Positions 6,997-15,569 of a stretch of 64,000 bases of DNA are shown here, one piece after another. Made by a program: the position numbers and the translations under genes. The stretch's first letter is position 1. Each line of letters opens with the position of its first letter. The stretch is from positions 1 to 64,000 of the forward strand of contig NZ_MACH01000079.1 in assembly GCF_001884065.1 (NCBI RefSeq), in the 5' to 3' direction. The stretch is from Bacillus proteolyticus. GTDB lineage: Bacteria; Bacillota; Bacilli; Bacillales; Bacillaceae_G. The notes below the pieces were generated by a model. It saw only the letters and a list, made by a program, of their open reading frames with translations, did no database searches and was not told the origin of the DNA.

Positions 6997-9618
6997 TTAT
7001 TCAGTTGTTCTTATTGATATGTTTTGAGATCTTAAACTATTCTCATTCCCATTACTATTTTCAATAATATTAATTTCTAATGTTGGAGCTGCATTACTTA
7101 ACCAATAATCTTTATTTAACTTCTTATTTATCATATCCAAATTTATATCGGCAATGTAAACATTTTTCTTTAAATCAAATCTCACATCTTCAATTTCTGT
7201 AAAGACGTCATCTTTAAAACCATGAATTTTTATAAAGAATTTTAATTCCTTAGAATTTATATATCTATTCCATTCATTATCAATTAGTTTAAACTCTAAA
7301 GAATACAAAGGAAACTTATTTAATACTATATCTTCTGCAAGGTTTTGAAAAGCTACTTGATATTTTTTATTTCTCATTATTCGAACTTTATACAAATCAT
7401 CCTCTATTCTTATCTCTGAACAGTTAGCAATGTTTTCTTTGTTAATTTTTGTGTAACGAGTACCTTTTCCTTGGAATTCTTCTGGCATAATAAACCTAGT
7501 TTTATAATTACCCAACTGCAGAAACTCTATAAATTGTTCCAGTGACTCTTTACTAGCAGTACCTTCAAATATCGAAGCGATTGCATCTTCTGCTATTGTT
7601 GTATTGTACTTTTGTTCTTCACCAAAGATATCCACAAAAGAAATCGACAACTTTCTATGCGCCACCCTATAAAATACATCATTTCCATAAACGTCTGTTT
7701 CATTATCGAATTTCCAATGAATCTGTCCAATACCTAAATTATACTTTGCCATTACCTCTTCATATATATCCTTATATTTTATATCTAGTGTATATTGAGT
7801 AGGTAAAAATTCAATTTCCACTTGAATACTATTTAATGGTAAAAGAATCACATCAATTTTTTTAGCATCCTCCATATTTCCAAAGATATCTTTAGTAAAA
7901 TATTCTATATTGTTTAATCCTTCGTTAAGTTCTAGAAGCATTTCACCTGCTTCATTCATACAAACTATTTCACCATTAATCGTTACAAAAGTACTATCTA
8001 TTTCATATGTTCCTTGTTCAATATTATTAATACGAAAATAAGTATTGCCTCTAACTATAACTGCTTCATTTTCATTAACAATATAAGTATTTGCTCCAAC
8101 AATTTCTCCAGAAGTCTCTGGACATGTAATCTCACTAATAACTTCTTCAATACTTGAATCAATCTCGATTGGTTCTTTGCCCTCAACCTCAACATATAAT
8201 TTGTTCTCTTCAATATCATCTGAAAGTACTAGTTCAGCTTGCATATCAGTATTAATCGTAAACGTTTTAAAAGCATTTCTTTTAACGTTCTCACCATTAA
8301 CATATTCATCCACAGTTACTGTTGTTGGACCTTGATCATATGCACGAATAACTAAACTTTCAAAATCATCTATTTTATCAGCTTCTCCATCAAATAATAC
8401 ATAGGTAGTGGTCCCTATAGTTTTTACATTATATTCTTCCTTCGTTATTTCTTTTAATCCCTCTTCATCAATTGTCTCTATTGCACCATACACAATATTA
8501 CCATTTTTATCCACCAATGAAATCGCAACTGGACACGCAACTTTAATAATTGTCCCGTTATACCCCTTATTATGTGAACTATCCAATCTTGTGAAAAGCA
8601 ATTCTGATTCTATTAATTCCCCCATAAGAGTATCCTCTTCTTTAGTAATCATATCTTTTACTAAATTCCTAACGATTGGACTCTTCGGCAAATCACTATG
8701 TTCCACTTTATGTACAAAAAACGATCTCTCTTGATGAGATATAGCACTAAATAGAGGGACTGTCCCATCACCGCTTCTAAAATCGCCTTCCGCCTCTTTC
8801 AAGGAATTCACATTAATTCCAGAAATAGTACCACTGTTTATTCCTACAATCTCATAATGATTAACATGTTCAGGCAGTTCTTCAGATAACAATTCTCTGA
8901 AATCTTCAATTACCTTGGAATATTCTAATTCACAATTTAAAAAATCTTCCTTTATATGTTTATCAAAAAATTCATCATGATCTTGATAACATACATCATT
9001 TATTTTATATGAGACTAATTCTTTTGTTTCAACTTGTCTAGCAAGCTCGCAATACCTATTTGAAGGAAGTAGCTGGTATATACTTGGGAAGTACGGCGAT
9101 ATCTCCTTACATGTTTTTTCAGATAAAAAGAGCCCTCTAAAAAGATTTTTTTCCGGTATAGCTTTACCGTATTTCAATGTTTTATATGCATCCATTGCAC
9201 CATTCCATGGAGTTCCTATTGTAATTAGTTTAGATACTCTATTAATTAAATCAGAGCCTCTATGTTCATTAAGGAATAATTTTGCTAATATCCCCCCCAT
9301 ACTATGGGCCACAATAACAATTTCTTCTGCACTTGGGTCAAGTTTTTTTTCCAATTCTTTAAAATGATTTAAGTTATTCTGTCTCCAATCATACGGAAAT
9401 GGAGTAACATTATTGGATATTGCTTTTAATTCTTCAACTAATTTTTTGTACGTATATGGTTCAAGTTTAGATGCATAAATGCTGGCTTTATTGATATTCT
9501 TTAAAGTTTTATATTGATCAAAGGCATAATCTGACCATGGCCAAATTTGGATATATTTATTCTTTAAAGTACTACCCATGATTCCGGGTATAACAATTAT
9601 TTGAATATTATTTGACAT
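6997..9618 (-). CDS. Large LCAT-like alpha/beta-hydrolase (lipase/acyltransferase fold)
   Basis: An 873-aa protein. Residues 1-325 match the lecithin:cholesterol acyltransferase type of alpha/beta-hydrolase. The start is IIVIPGIMGSTL. The nucleophile elbow AHSMGG has Ser106. SGDGTVPLFS gives the acid, Asp284, and VEHSDLPKS supplies His307. The 540 residues that follow are beta-rich with acidic stretches (for example around ITCPETSGEIVGANTYIVNE) and match no domain I know. There is no signal peptide, so the enzyme is probably cytoplasmic and could act on the inner leaflet or on a small ester. Ribosome site GGGGAG precedes ATG. It lies backwards between repressor and protease genes, a position where phages carry cargo. 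Confidence 0.75.
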   Translation of the reverse strand: MSNNIQIIVIPGIMGSTLKNKYIQIWPWSDYAFDQYKTLKNINKASIYASKLEPYTYKKLVEELKAISNNVTPFPYDWRQNNLNHFKELEKKLDPSAEEIVIVAHSMGGILAKLFLNEHRGSDLINRVSKLITIGTPWNGAMDAYKTLKYGKAIPEKNLFRGLFLSEKTCKEISPYFPSIYQLLPSNRYCELARQVETKELVSYKINDVCYQDHDEFFDKHIKEDFLNCELEYSKVIEDFRELLSEELPEHVNHYEIVGINSGTISGINVNSLKEAEGDFRSGDGTVPLFSAISHQERSFFVHKVEHSDLPKSPIVRNLVKDMITKEEDTLMGELIESELLFTRLDSSHNKGYNGTIIKVACPVAISLVDKNGNIVYGAIETIDEEGLKEITKEEYNVKTIGTTTYVLFDGEADKIDDFESLVIRAYDQGPTTVTVDEYVNGENVKRNAFKTFTINTDMQAELVLSDDIEENKLYVEVEGKEPIEIDSSIEEVISEITCPETSGEIVGANTYIVNENEAVIVRGNTYFRINNIEQGTYEIDSTFVTINGEIVCMNEAGEMLLELNEGLNNIEYFTKDIFGNMEDAKKIDVILLPLNSIQVEIEFLPTQYTLDIKYKDIYEEVMAKYNLGIGQIHWKFDNETDVYGNDVFYRVAHRKLSISFVDIFGEEQKYNTTIAEDAIASIFEGTASKESLEQFIEFLQLGNYKTRFIMPEEFQGKGTRYTKINKENIANCSEIRIEDDLYKVRIMRNKKYQVAFQNLAEDIVLNKFPLYSLEFKLIDNEWNRYINSKELKFFIKIHGFKDDVFTEIEDVRFDLKKNVYIADINLDMINKKLNKDYWLSNAAPTLEINIIENSNGNENSLRSQNISIRTTE

Positions 9619-10080
9619 CTCGAAAACTCCCCATTCTTATATTAAAATAATTAACTTCAGCTGCTATAATGTCTTAAATCTTTTATTTATCATACAATAA
9701 CTACTAATTTTTAATGTTTTTATCTTTTTATTTATATACCAATCTAGCTATTAGTTTTTCTGTCTCATAATAACAATTATAAAATTAACTTTAGTATATA
9801 TACTTTCTCTCTTATTTCTCGTTGCAAATTACAAATCTCTATTCCTCCTCAAATCCTTAAAAGTATATAAGTTTTTTAATTTTTCATCTTTTTTCGTTTC
9901 TTATTTCTACTATTATATTTTACCATAAATTTCATTCATCTATAACCATATCTTAACACTTACTTTCTATTAAAAGGTTGAATTATAACTTTCGAATCAC
10001 ATCTTTTAACTTTGTATTATTTATTATATTATATTAAAAAAAGAACAAACGTTCTTATTCAATTGGAATGGAGTGAAAAT
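9619..10080. other. AT-rich divergent promoter region without a gene
   Basis: These 460 bp separate the leftward lipase gene from the rightward protease gene. They are very AT-rich and contain several TATAAT-like hexamers, but I see no operator of the GTAAAC type and no reading frame with a ribosome site. An in-frame ATG at 10012 upstream of the protease lacks a good Shine-Dalgarno. Confidence 0.4.
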
Positions 10081-10599
10081 ATGTATCAATCGCAACCCTA
10101 CTACACTACACAACTTGAAGACTATATCCAGCACTTGTACCAATCCTTATCTATTATTGTTCCTGAACAAATTGATATGATGGAGATTGCGAAAAAGTTA
10201 AACATTTGGCTGTATTTTGCTCCATTTGGAAGTCATGCAATGGAAAGAAATCAAATGGCTAACTTAGTTATTGATAATCGTATCTCTCAGCAAGAACAAT
10301 GGGAGGATTTTGGCCATGAGACCTGTCACATTCTATTTCATTCTGGTAATCAATTATTAATGCACCAAATGTTTCTAGATTATCAAGAAGCAAAGGCTAA
10401 AAACTTCGCACAACAATTTTGTGTACCTACTTTTATGTTAAGAAACATTCCTCCCCTACAGTTAAAAGCATATATAATTGCAGAAAAATTCAATGTAACA
10501 CCACAGTTTGCCGAAAAAAGGCTTTTACATTATGAAAATCAATTACTAGCTAGTAAATTACAAAAAGAAATATCTCAATACTATAATTGTTCCAAATAA
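10081..10599 (+). CDS. ImmA/IrrE-family metalloprotease
   Basis: A 172-aa protein carrying the zinc-peptidase motif HETCH (His79, Glu80, His83) in DFGHETCHILFHSGNQ. A second conserved stretch, AKNFAQQFCVPTFML, follows, as usual in the ImmA/IrrE (DUF955) family. ImmA of ICEBs1 cleaves the element's repressor on induction. By position before the integrase, this one is expected to cleave the repressor at 5993. I chose ATG at 10081, preceded by TGGAGTG, over the 10012 start. The integrase begins 19 bp after its stop. In ICEBs1 the immR and immA genes are adjacent; here 3.7 kb separates them. Confidence 0.8.
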   Translation: MYQSQPYYTTQLEDYIQHLYQSLSIIVPEQIDMMEIAKKLNIWLYFAPFGSHAMERNQMANLVIDNRISQQEQWEDFGHETCHILFHSGNQLLMHQMFLDYQEAKAKNFAQQFCVPTFMLRNIPPLQLKAYIIAEKFNVTPQFAEKRLLHYENQLLASKLQKEISQYYNCSK

Positions 10600-10618
10600 C
10601 AATAAGGAGGGCTTATTT

Positions 10619-11758
10619 ATGCAAGGATACTTTCATAAACGGGGAGAAAAATGGTCATTTACAATCGATATAGGTATCGACCCAACTACAGGAAGAAGGA
10701 AACAAAAAAGCAAAGGTGGTTTTAGAACAAAAAAAGAAGCCCAAAATGTTGCTGCAACGATGATTACAGAGATAGAGAAAGGAATATATTTTGATGACAA
10801 ACAATTAACTGTTTTAGATGTATGGGAAAAGTTAAAGCCTCTTCGTAAAGCTGAATTAAAAATTACATCTTATGAAAAAGACATGAGCTTAGTTAGGCTC
10901 TATATCCTTCCTCCATTTAGTTATAAAAAAATTAAAAGTATTAAACCCGTAATGATTCAAAGCTACTATGCTGAACTTAAGGAAAAGGGACTATCAAATG
11001 GTACAATCAGCAATATCCACCGCTGCCTAAGATGTATTTTCAAACACGCTGTAGAATGGGAAATTATACATGACAATATAATGAATAAGGTTAAAAAACC
11101 ACGTGAAGAGCAAGGTGAGATGAAAACATGGTCTAGCGAGGAATGTAATCGATTTCTCCAGTATCTAAAAGAAAAAAATATTAAGTACTATATGTTCTTC
11201 TTACTTGCAATCTATACAGGTATGAGACGCGGAGAATTACTTGCACTAACATGGAAAGATATTGACTTTGATAATAAACGTATTTTGGTTAATAAATCGC
11301 TGGTAAAAACAGAAACAGGACTATTTAAAGCTGCTACAAAAACTAAGTCTTCAAATAGAAGCATTAGTATCTCTTCTTTTGTTATAGAGAAGTTACAATC
11401 CTACTACTCCTATAAAAAGAAAGAATTTTTCCGCTGGGGTATACACTTGAATGAAGAAGCCTTTATTTTCACCGGCAATACGATACATTCGCCCTTACAT
11501 ATAGATGCTCCTCATCGCTTTTTGAATGATCACTATAAAAAAGCTGGTGTTCCTCGGATTCGTATACACGACTTACGACATACTCACGCTACACTCATGC
11601 TTCAGGCTGGGGAACACCCTAAAATCGTACAAGATCGCTTAGGGCATTCATCTATTCAAATGACTTTAGACAAGTATAGTCACATCACACAGAACATGCA
11701 GCAACAAGCCGCAGAAAATTTTGAGAATGTAATAAAACCTTATGAAAATATCAAATAA
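10619..11758 (+). CDS. int: Tyrosine recombinase (phage integrase)
   Basis: A 379-aa integrase. An AP2-type arm-binding start (YFHKRGEKWSFTIDIG) is followed by a SAM-like core-binding domain (about residues 60-160) and the catalytic domain. It shows Arg203 (YTGMRRGEL), His317 and Arg320 (HDLRHTH), His343 (LGHSS) and the nucleophile Tyr353 (DKYSH). All key residues are present, so the protein looks intact. AAGGAGGG precedes ATG. Two TGTGAGCA direct repeats lie just after the gene, typical of integrase arm sites next to attP/attR. Confidence 0.92.
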   Translation: MQGYFHKRGEKWSFTIDIGIDPTTGRRKQKSKGGFRTKKEAQNVAATMITEIEKGIYFDDKQLTVLDVWEKLKPLRKAELKITSYEKDMSLVRLYILPPFSYKKIKSIKPVMIQSYYAELKEKGLSNGTISNIHRCLRCIFKHAVEWEIIHDNIMNKVKKPREEQGEMKTWSSEECNRFLQYLKEKNIKYYMFFLLAIYTGMRRGELLALTWKDIDFDNKRILVNKSLVKTETGLFKAATKTKSSNRSISISSFVIEKLQSYYSYKKKEFFRWGIHLNEEAFIFTGNTIHSPLHIDAPHRFLNDHYKKAGVPRIRIHDLRHTHATLMLQAGEHPKIVQDRLGHSSIQMTLDKYSHITQNMQQQAAENFENVIKPYENIK

Positions 11759-11776
11759 AAACCGAAGAAATTCTAA

Positions 11777-11796
11777 TGTGAGCAAAATGTGAGCAT
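11777..11796 (+). promoter_or_regulatory. Possible integrase arm-binding sites
   Basis: TGTGAGCA occurs twice, separated by AAA (within AATGTGAGCAAAATGTGAGC), about 20 bp after the integrase stop. Direct repeats of this type directly downstream of int are common in Gram-positive phage attachment regions. The core att sequence itself could not be fixed because I found no matching copy on the left side. Confidence 0.4.
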
Positions 11797-11811
11797 CGAT
11801 AAAAAACAAAA

Positions 11812-11843
11812 CTTATAAACCTTGATATAACAAGGTTTATAAG
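11812..11843 (+). terminator. Hairpin after the integrase
   Basis: CTTATAAACCTTG and CAAGGTTTATAAG form a perfect 13-bp stem with a 6-base loop. It has no T run, so it may be a transcription terminator of int or part of the attachment region. Confidence 0.45.
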
Positions 11844-11910
11844 CCTATATCGTTGAATCTTGGGAGAAGAATGAGCAGTTTTGGTATTTATTTAAAAAAC
11901 ATAAAAACTT

Positions 11911-11957
11911 CAAAAATGCCAAATCCCTTATGTCACAAAGGATTTGGCATTTTTAAG
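11911..11957. terminator. Bidirectional terminator-like hairpin
   Basis: AAAAATGCCAAATCC and GGATTTGGCATTTTT form a 15-bp stem with A and T runs on the two sides. It lies inside the 64-codon open frame 11853-12047, which argues against that frame being a gene. Confidence 0.65.
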
Positions 11958-11970
11958 TTTCTAGAAAAAT

Positions 11971-12047
11971 CCGATAAATATAAGTGGAAATTAAAAGACA
12001 TGAATCCGGTACACTACTGTGTCCAAGCTCAAGGAACTGTCAAATGA
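11971..12047 (+). pseudogene. C-terminal remnant of an IS3-family transposase (OrfB)
   Basis: The open frame ends in KYKWKLKDMNPVHYCVQAQ, then stops at 12047. This matches the usual end of IS3/IS150-type OrfB transposases (YxWxLKxMxPVxYRxQ). Just after it, GTGTCTAACTTTTTGGAGTC resembles an IS3-type terminal repeat. Nothing of the upstream transposase domain is left. It marks an old insertion at the right edge of the phage remnant. Confidence 0.6.
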
Positions 12048-12112
12048 AATAACGTGTCTAACTTTTTGGAGTCTATTGACCTTTTCAAATCCCCTTTTAT
12101 TAGTGCTCGCTA

Positions 12113-12388
12113 TTAAGACCTTTTTCTTCTAGGACCTACAATTAATTTGATTGCTGTTCTTTCTTGATTATCGATAGTAACCTCTTGAAACGCTGGAACA
12201 AGAACCAAGTCAATTCCACTTGGAGCGACAAAACCTCTTGCAATCGCAATCGCTTTAATCGCTTGATTTAAAGAACCAGCTCCAATTACTTGGATTTCTA
12301 CATTACCACTTGCTCTCAGTACGCCCGCTATTGCACCTGCTACTGAATTCGGACTTGATTTTGAGGATACCTTTAATATATTTTCCAT
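12113..12388 (-). CDS. SpoVS-family sporulation protein
   Basis: A 91-aa protein very like SpoVS: ILKVSSKSSPNSVAGAIAG, IQVIGAGSLNQAIKAIAIA, GFVAPSGIDLVLVP and RTAIKLIV. SpoVS is a small Alba-like protein that affects septation and spore coat assembly in B. subtilis. Differences from the classic sequence (SGNVEIQVIGAGS, the basic end GPRRKRS) suggest a paralogue rather than SpoVS itself. A GAGGGAG ribosome site precedes ATG. A SigH-like promoter lies at 12500-12528. Confidence 0.85.
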   Translation of the reverse strand: MENILKVSSKSSPNSVAGAIAGVLRASGNVEIQVIGAGSLNQAIKAIAIARGFVAPSGIDLVLVPAFQEVTIDNQERTAIKLIVGPRRKRS

Positions 12389-12499
12389 GTAAGTTGCTCC
12401 CTCTATTATTTAATCTCTCTTTTCTTACTGTTTGAAATATAACTAACGTATCTTTAACTACTACCCATATCGAATACAAACAATTCTGTATAATTACAT

Positions 12500-12528
12500 T
12501 CATTCGATATTTTTTGCCTTCTTCCTGC
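12500..12528 (-). promoter_or_regulatory. Possible SigH promoter of the SpoVS-family gene
   Basis: On the minus strand GCAGGAAGA, 11 bases, then ATCGAATGA. This fits the SigH pattern (AGGAWWW, 11-12 bases, GAAT) and lies about 110 bp before the start codon. B. subtilis spoVS is a SigH gene, which supports the reading. Confidence 0.5.
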
Positions 12529-12870
12529 CCAACTACATAAATAAAAAACAACGACTAAGTTAGAAACTTAATCATCGCTTTATCCATTTCTCTGTTTCAC
12601 TAAAATGCTGTCCTTAAAATGCTTCTCATCTTTACTTTGGCGATATACTATCTTAAAGTTTAAATAATTCAACATTTTAAAACCTTGGATAGAGTTATCT
12701 GCTAAATTTTTAGTTTTTTCGTCTTCAAAAGTCATTACATATATAATTCTAATTCTATTCTTTTGAAAACTATACCTCCTCATTAGAGCACTTTATATTA
12801 TGCCAGCTTTTTATCCCAAATCTATTACCTTATATATGGGCAAGTATACACGCCACTTGCTTTTCGATTG

Positions 12871-12879
12871 CATAAACTA
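12871..12879 (+). promoter_or_regulatory. Possible SigK -10 element
   Basis: CATAAACTA fits the SigK -10 pattern CATANNNTA, 40 bp before the exosporium-like gene. The matching AC at -35 is not at ideal spacing (AC at 12855, 14 bases away), so only the -10 half is convincing. Confidence 0.35.
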
Positions 12880-12918
12880 CTATGTGTTATACATTTAATA
12901 TTAATATGAGGTAATATT

Positions 12919-13503
12919 TTGGGTTCATACTATCATTCTTCAAGTTCATATAAAAAATGTTCATGCCACTCTTCTTCTAGTTCATATAAAAAATGTTCGT
13001 GCCATCAATCTTCCAGTTCGTATAAAAAATGTTCATGCGACCATTCACATAAATCATCTAAGCCTGCTTACGGCACTTTTTGGCAAACTGAGTTTATAAC
13101 TGTTCCTTTTGGCGGTTCTTTTCCGTTTAATCACGTTGGCCCTTTGGCAGGAGGAGTTTCCTTACTAAATCCGACTACTATACAATTTAGTAAAGCTGGT
13201 GATTATAGAATTTCTTTCATTTCAAGTATTAACACTACGTTAAATCCTGTATTTCCCCATCTTCCAGTCATAATTATATTTTTAAATAACAATCCACTTG
13301 CTAATAGTCAAGGTGATTTCGCTTTTCAAATGAATACTTCATCAAATAACAAATGCCTTCAACTAGTTGGCGAAACTATTGTTACGGTTCCAGCTAATTC
13401 AACTCTTCAACTTAGAAATAATAGTGGTTTCAATCATCAAAGTATTGTAACTTGTGATAATGGTATAAATTCAGTTGAATTAACAGTTACAAAACTAAAT
13501 TAA
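12919..13503 (+). CDS. Exosporium-type protein with Cys-rich repeats and BclA-like C-terminal domain
   Basis: A 194-aa protein starting at TTG (12919), with GAGGT at 12908-12912 as ribosome site. Residues 5-44 contain three near-copies of SSSSYKKCSCH, giving paired Cys in each. Residues 52-194 look like the jelly-roll C-terminal domain of BclA-type exosporium glycoproteins: PFGGSFPFN, ISFISSINTT, VPANSTLQLRNNS, VTCDNGINSVELTVTKL. The collagen-like GXX repeat of BclA is missing, replaced by the Cys-rich segment. It is likely on the spore surface, where the repeats could cross-link by disulfides (inference). A strong terminator follows. Confidence 0.75.
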   Translation: MGSYYHSSSSYKKCSCHSSSSSYKKCSCHQSSSSYKKCSCDHSHKSSKPAYGTFWQTEFITVPFGGSFPFNHVGPLAGGVSLLNPTTIQFSKAGDYRISFISSINTTLNPVFPHLPVIIIFLNNNPLANSQGDFAFQMNTSSNNKCLQLVGETIVTVPANSTLQLRNNSGFNHQSIVTCDNGINSVELTVTKLN

Positions 13504-13627
13504 TACCATTCCCTCACATTCAGATGCTAATTCAGCATCTTTTTTTATTACATAACGTTTTTTGATTCCTATCGTCCTCTTATACAACATAAACTCCCAT
13601 TTCACTTTTTTATTCATTTACTAAATA

Positions 13628-13676
13628 TGAAAAAGTGCCGAAATCCTTCTACCACAAGAATTCGGCACTTTTTTTA
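13628..13676. terminator. Bidirectional terminator between exosporium-like gene and lipase
   Basis: GAAAAAGTGCCGAA and TTCGGCACTTTTTTT form a stem with A and T runs. It lies between the convergent genes ending at 13503 and 13698. Confidence 0.75.
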
Positions 13677-13697
13677 TTAAAACCTATTCATTCTTTC

Positions 13698-15302
13698 CTA
13701 CTTCTCCACATAAACCGACTTAACTATCGTACGATTATAAGGTTGTCCTTCCTTATTCATCCCTTTTATATCAATTGTAACGTTATATACACCTGGCTGT
13801 TCTATATTTTTCAAAGCACCTGTAAATGTATTTGTATTAATATTTTGCGATTCATTTGATTCTGAAACTAACTTTCCATCTTTATTAATTACTCTTACTG
13901 TTACTGAAAGATCGCCTTTCATTTCTGGAGCTACAGGTGATTTTTTGAGTTTATACTCTGCTTTATTTACTTTAACTTTTGCCGGCATTTGAAGGACGAA
14001 CGGAGCATCTTTTTTGTAATCGGTTACGATTACATATGCATCTTTCGGCTGCTTCGCCATCATTTTAACTTGCCATTCTCCTGCTTCCATTTTATCAAAT
14101 TTAAATGTTCTTATAGTCGCTCCTTTAAAGAAAGATTCACCTTCACCAGTAGATACAGCACTATCTTTATTTGTATAAACTTTTCCTTTTGGAGATATTA
14201 GTTGTATTTCTACATCCGAAGAAGCTGTTAAAACAGAAACTACCCCTTCTGCCTTTTTATCAACTGCGACAGTTTGCCCTACCCACTGATTTTGTGACAA
14301 CTCTCCTCCTAAAATAGCTTGATTAGAGGTTGTGTTTAATTGTTCTACCTTTTCCTCTGAACTATTACTTGGGGCTAATAAAACCGGTACTGGTACATTC
14401 GCCGTCCGTAAATATGGTTCAATTCGTGCGAAAACAGCTGAACCTTTTCGTATATTATCATGATCAAACCGTGAATCTGTAAATAAATGTGTTCCATATG
14501 GTAACTTAGCACTCCATTCGTTCACTAACCCATCATTAGAACCATATGATGACAAATACAACCCGCCCATAGATAATGCTGAAAAAACAGGTCCCCAGCT
14601 TGTCCCAGTAGCCGTATAGTAACGGTTTAATTTAGCTGCTGGATTATTATCTATTGTAGAACGAAACTTTGCCATTTCACCTATTTGTAATGAATATGTC
14701 CCATCATCTTTTTGACCTAATATAGAGGCAAGCCACCCTGCCCACCAACTATATGATAAATCCGCTAAATTTGATCCGTAATGTGGAGTGGCAAGCGTAA
14801 TAACATTTCCAACAAATCGATTCGCTCCATATCCAACTAACGCAGCTTGTGTATCGATACCACCTTTACTGTGAGCTACAACATTTACTTTTTTACCAAA
14901 ATGATTATAAATCTCTTCAAGCTTTTGTGCTAACAATTTTCCATTGTCCCATTGGCTAGCAGATCCTTTCCCTGCGGCATCATATAATTGAATAAATACA
15001 GTTTGATAGCCTGCTTTCAAAGCATAATCGTACATATCATTCATATCATGATATACTGTCTTTCCATACCAACTATCCGCATTACCATTTCTTCCTTGTA
15101 CAAAGAGAATTGGTGGTTTATTCTCATCATAATTAGCAGGTTTCTGACCTAAAAACCATTCTCCAGGAGTAAATACTTCTTGATTTGGAAAGCCAGTCTT
15201 AAGCTCTGTTACAACCTCTGCGTGTACATTTGTACTGACAACCATCGGACTCATAAAACAAAGTAAAATAAGTAATACGATACACCTTTTCATAATCCCC
15301 AT
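13698..15302 (-). CDS. Secreted lipase/esterase (alpha/beta-hydrolase)
   Basis: A 534-aa protein with a signal peptide (MGIMKRCIVLLILLCFMS, cleavage probably after VHA). The hydrolase domain occupies about residues 40-310: oxyanion region PPILFVQGRNGNADSW, nucleophile motif VVAHSKGG, and a later GSNDGLVNEWSA that may supply the acid. RFDHDN may supply the His. The C-terminal 220 residues are beta-sandwich-like (VVSVLTASSDVEIQLISPKG, later VRVINKDGKL), probably for substrate or surface binding. AAAGGGGGA lies 6 bp before ATG at 15302. The further upstream ATG at 15356 lacks a site. Its natural substrate is unknown. Confidence 0.85.
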   Translation of the reverse strand: MGIMKRCIVLLILLCFMSPMVVSTNVHAEVVTELKTGFPNQEVFTPGEWFLGQKPANYDENKPPILFVQGRNGNADSWYGKTVYHDMNDMYDYALKAGYQTVFIQLYDAAGKGSASQWDNGKLLAQKLEEIYNHFGKKVNVVAHSKGGIDTQAALVGYGANRFVGNVITLATPHYGSNLADLSYSWWAGWLASILGQKDDGTYSLQIGEMAKFRSTIDNNPAAKLNRYYTATGTSWGPVFSALSMGGLYLSSYGSNDGLVNEWSAKLPYGTHLFTDSRFDHDNIRKGSAVFARIEPYLRTANVPVPVLLAPSNSSEEKVEQLNTTSNQAILGGELSQNQWVGQTVAVDKKAEGVVSVLTASSDVEIQLISPKGKVYTNKDSAVSTGEGESFFKGATIRTFKFDKMEAGEWQVKMMAKQPKDAYVIVTDYKKDAPFVLQMPAKVKVNKAEYKLKKSPVAPEMKGDLSVTVRVINKDGKLVSESNESQNINTNTFTGALKNIEQPGVYNVTIDIKGMNKEGQPYNRTIVKSVYVEK

Positions 15303-15517
15303 TAAAATCCCCCTTTTCCCCTTGAAAGAAAGCGCTACCATAACGTTGAACACCAATTGTTTTTATTCCATTTAATCGATTACTTTTACAATACATTTGA
15401 TAAGAAATTAATAGCCACATTCCTTTCTTATCAAACGTTATTCTCTCAACATTCCTTCATTCCTTTTTGCAATAAGCGTTTTATATATTTCTCAATAAAG
15501 CTTTTTCTTTACAAAAA

Positions 15518-15564
15518 AAGCTGCGTATAAAAGGTCTCTTTAATAACCTTTTATACGCAGCTTC
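15518..15564. terminator. Strong bidirectional terminator
   Basis: AAGCTGCGTATAAAAGGT and its complement ACCTTTTATACGCAGCTT form an 18-bp stem with A and T flanks. It lies directly after the 69-aa gene read on the minus strand. Confidence 0.8.
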
Positions 15565-15569
15565 TTTGT

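Larger units (their letters stand above)
12389..12918. other. Long spacer between the SpoVS-family gene and the exosporium-like gene
   Basis: Besides the SigH-like promoter (12500-12528) and a SigK-like -10 (12871-12879), I see no firm feature. A 67-codon minus-strand frame (12580-12783) has a GGAGG at its very beginning but no well-placed start codon, so I do not call it a gene. Confidence 0.4.

Noticed and set aside
11853-12047. 64-codon frame taken as a complete gene
   Set aside because: It contains a strong terminator hairpin, lacks a ribosome site, and only its last part resembles a transposase tail.
12580-12783. 67-codon minus-strand frame with GGAGG at its beginning
   Set aside because: No start codon lies at proper distance from the GGAGG, and the sequence has no recognisable feature.
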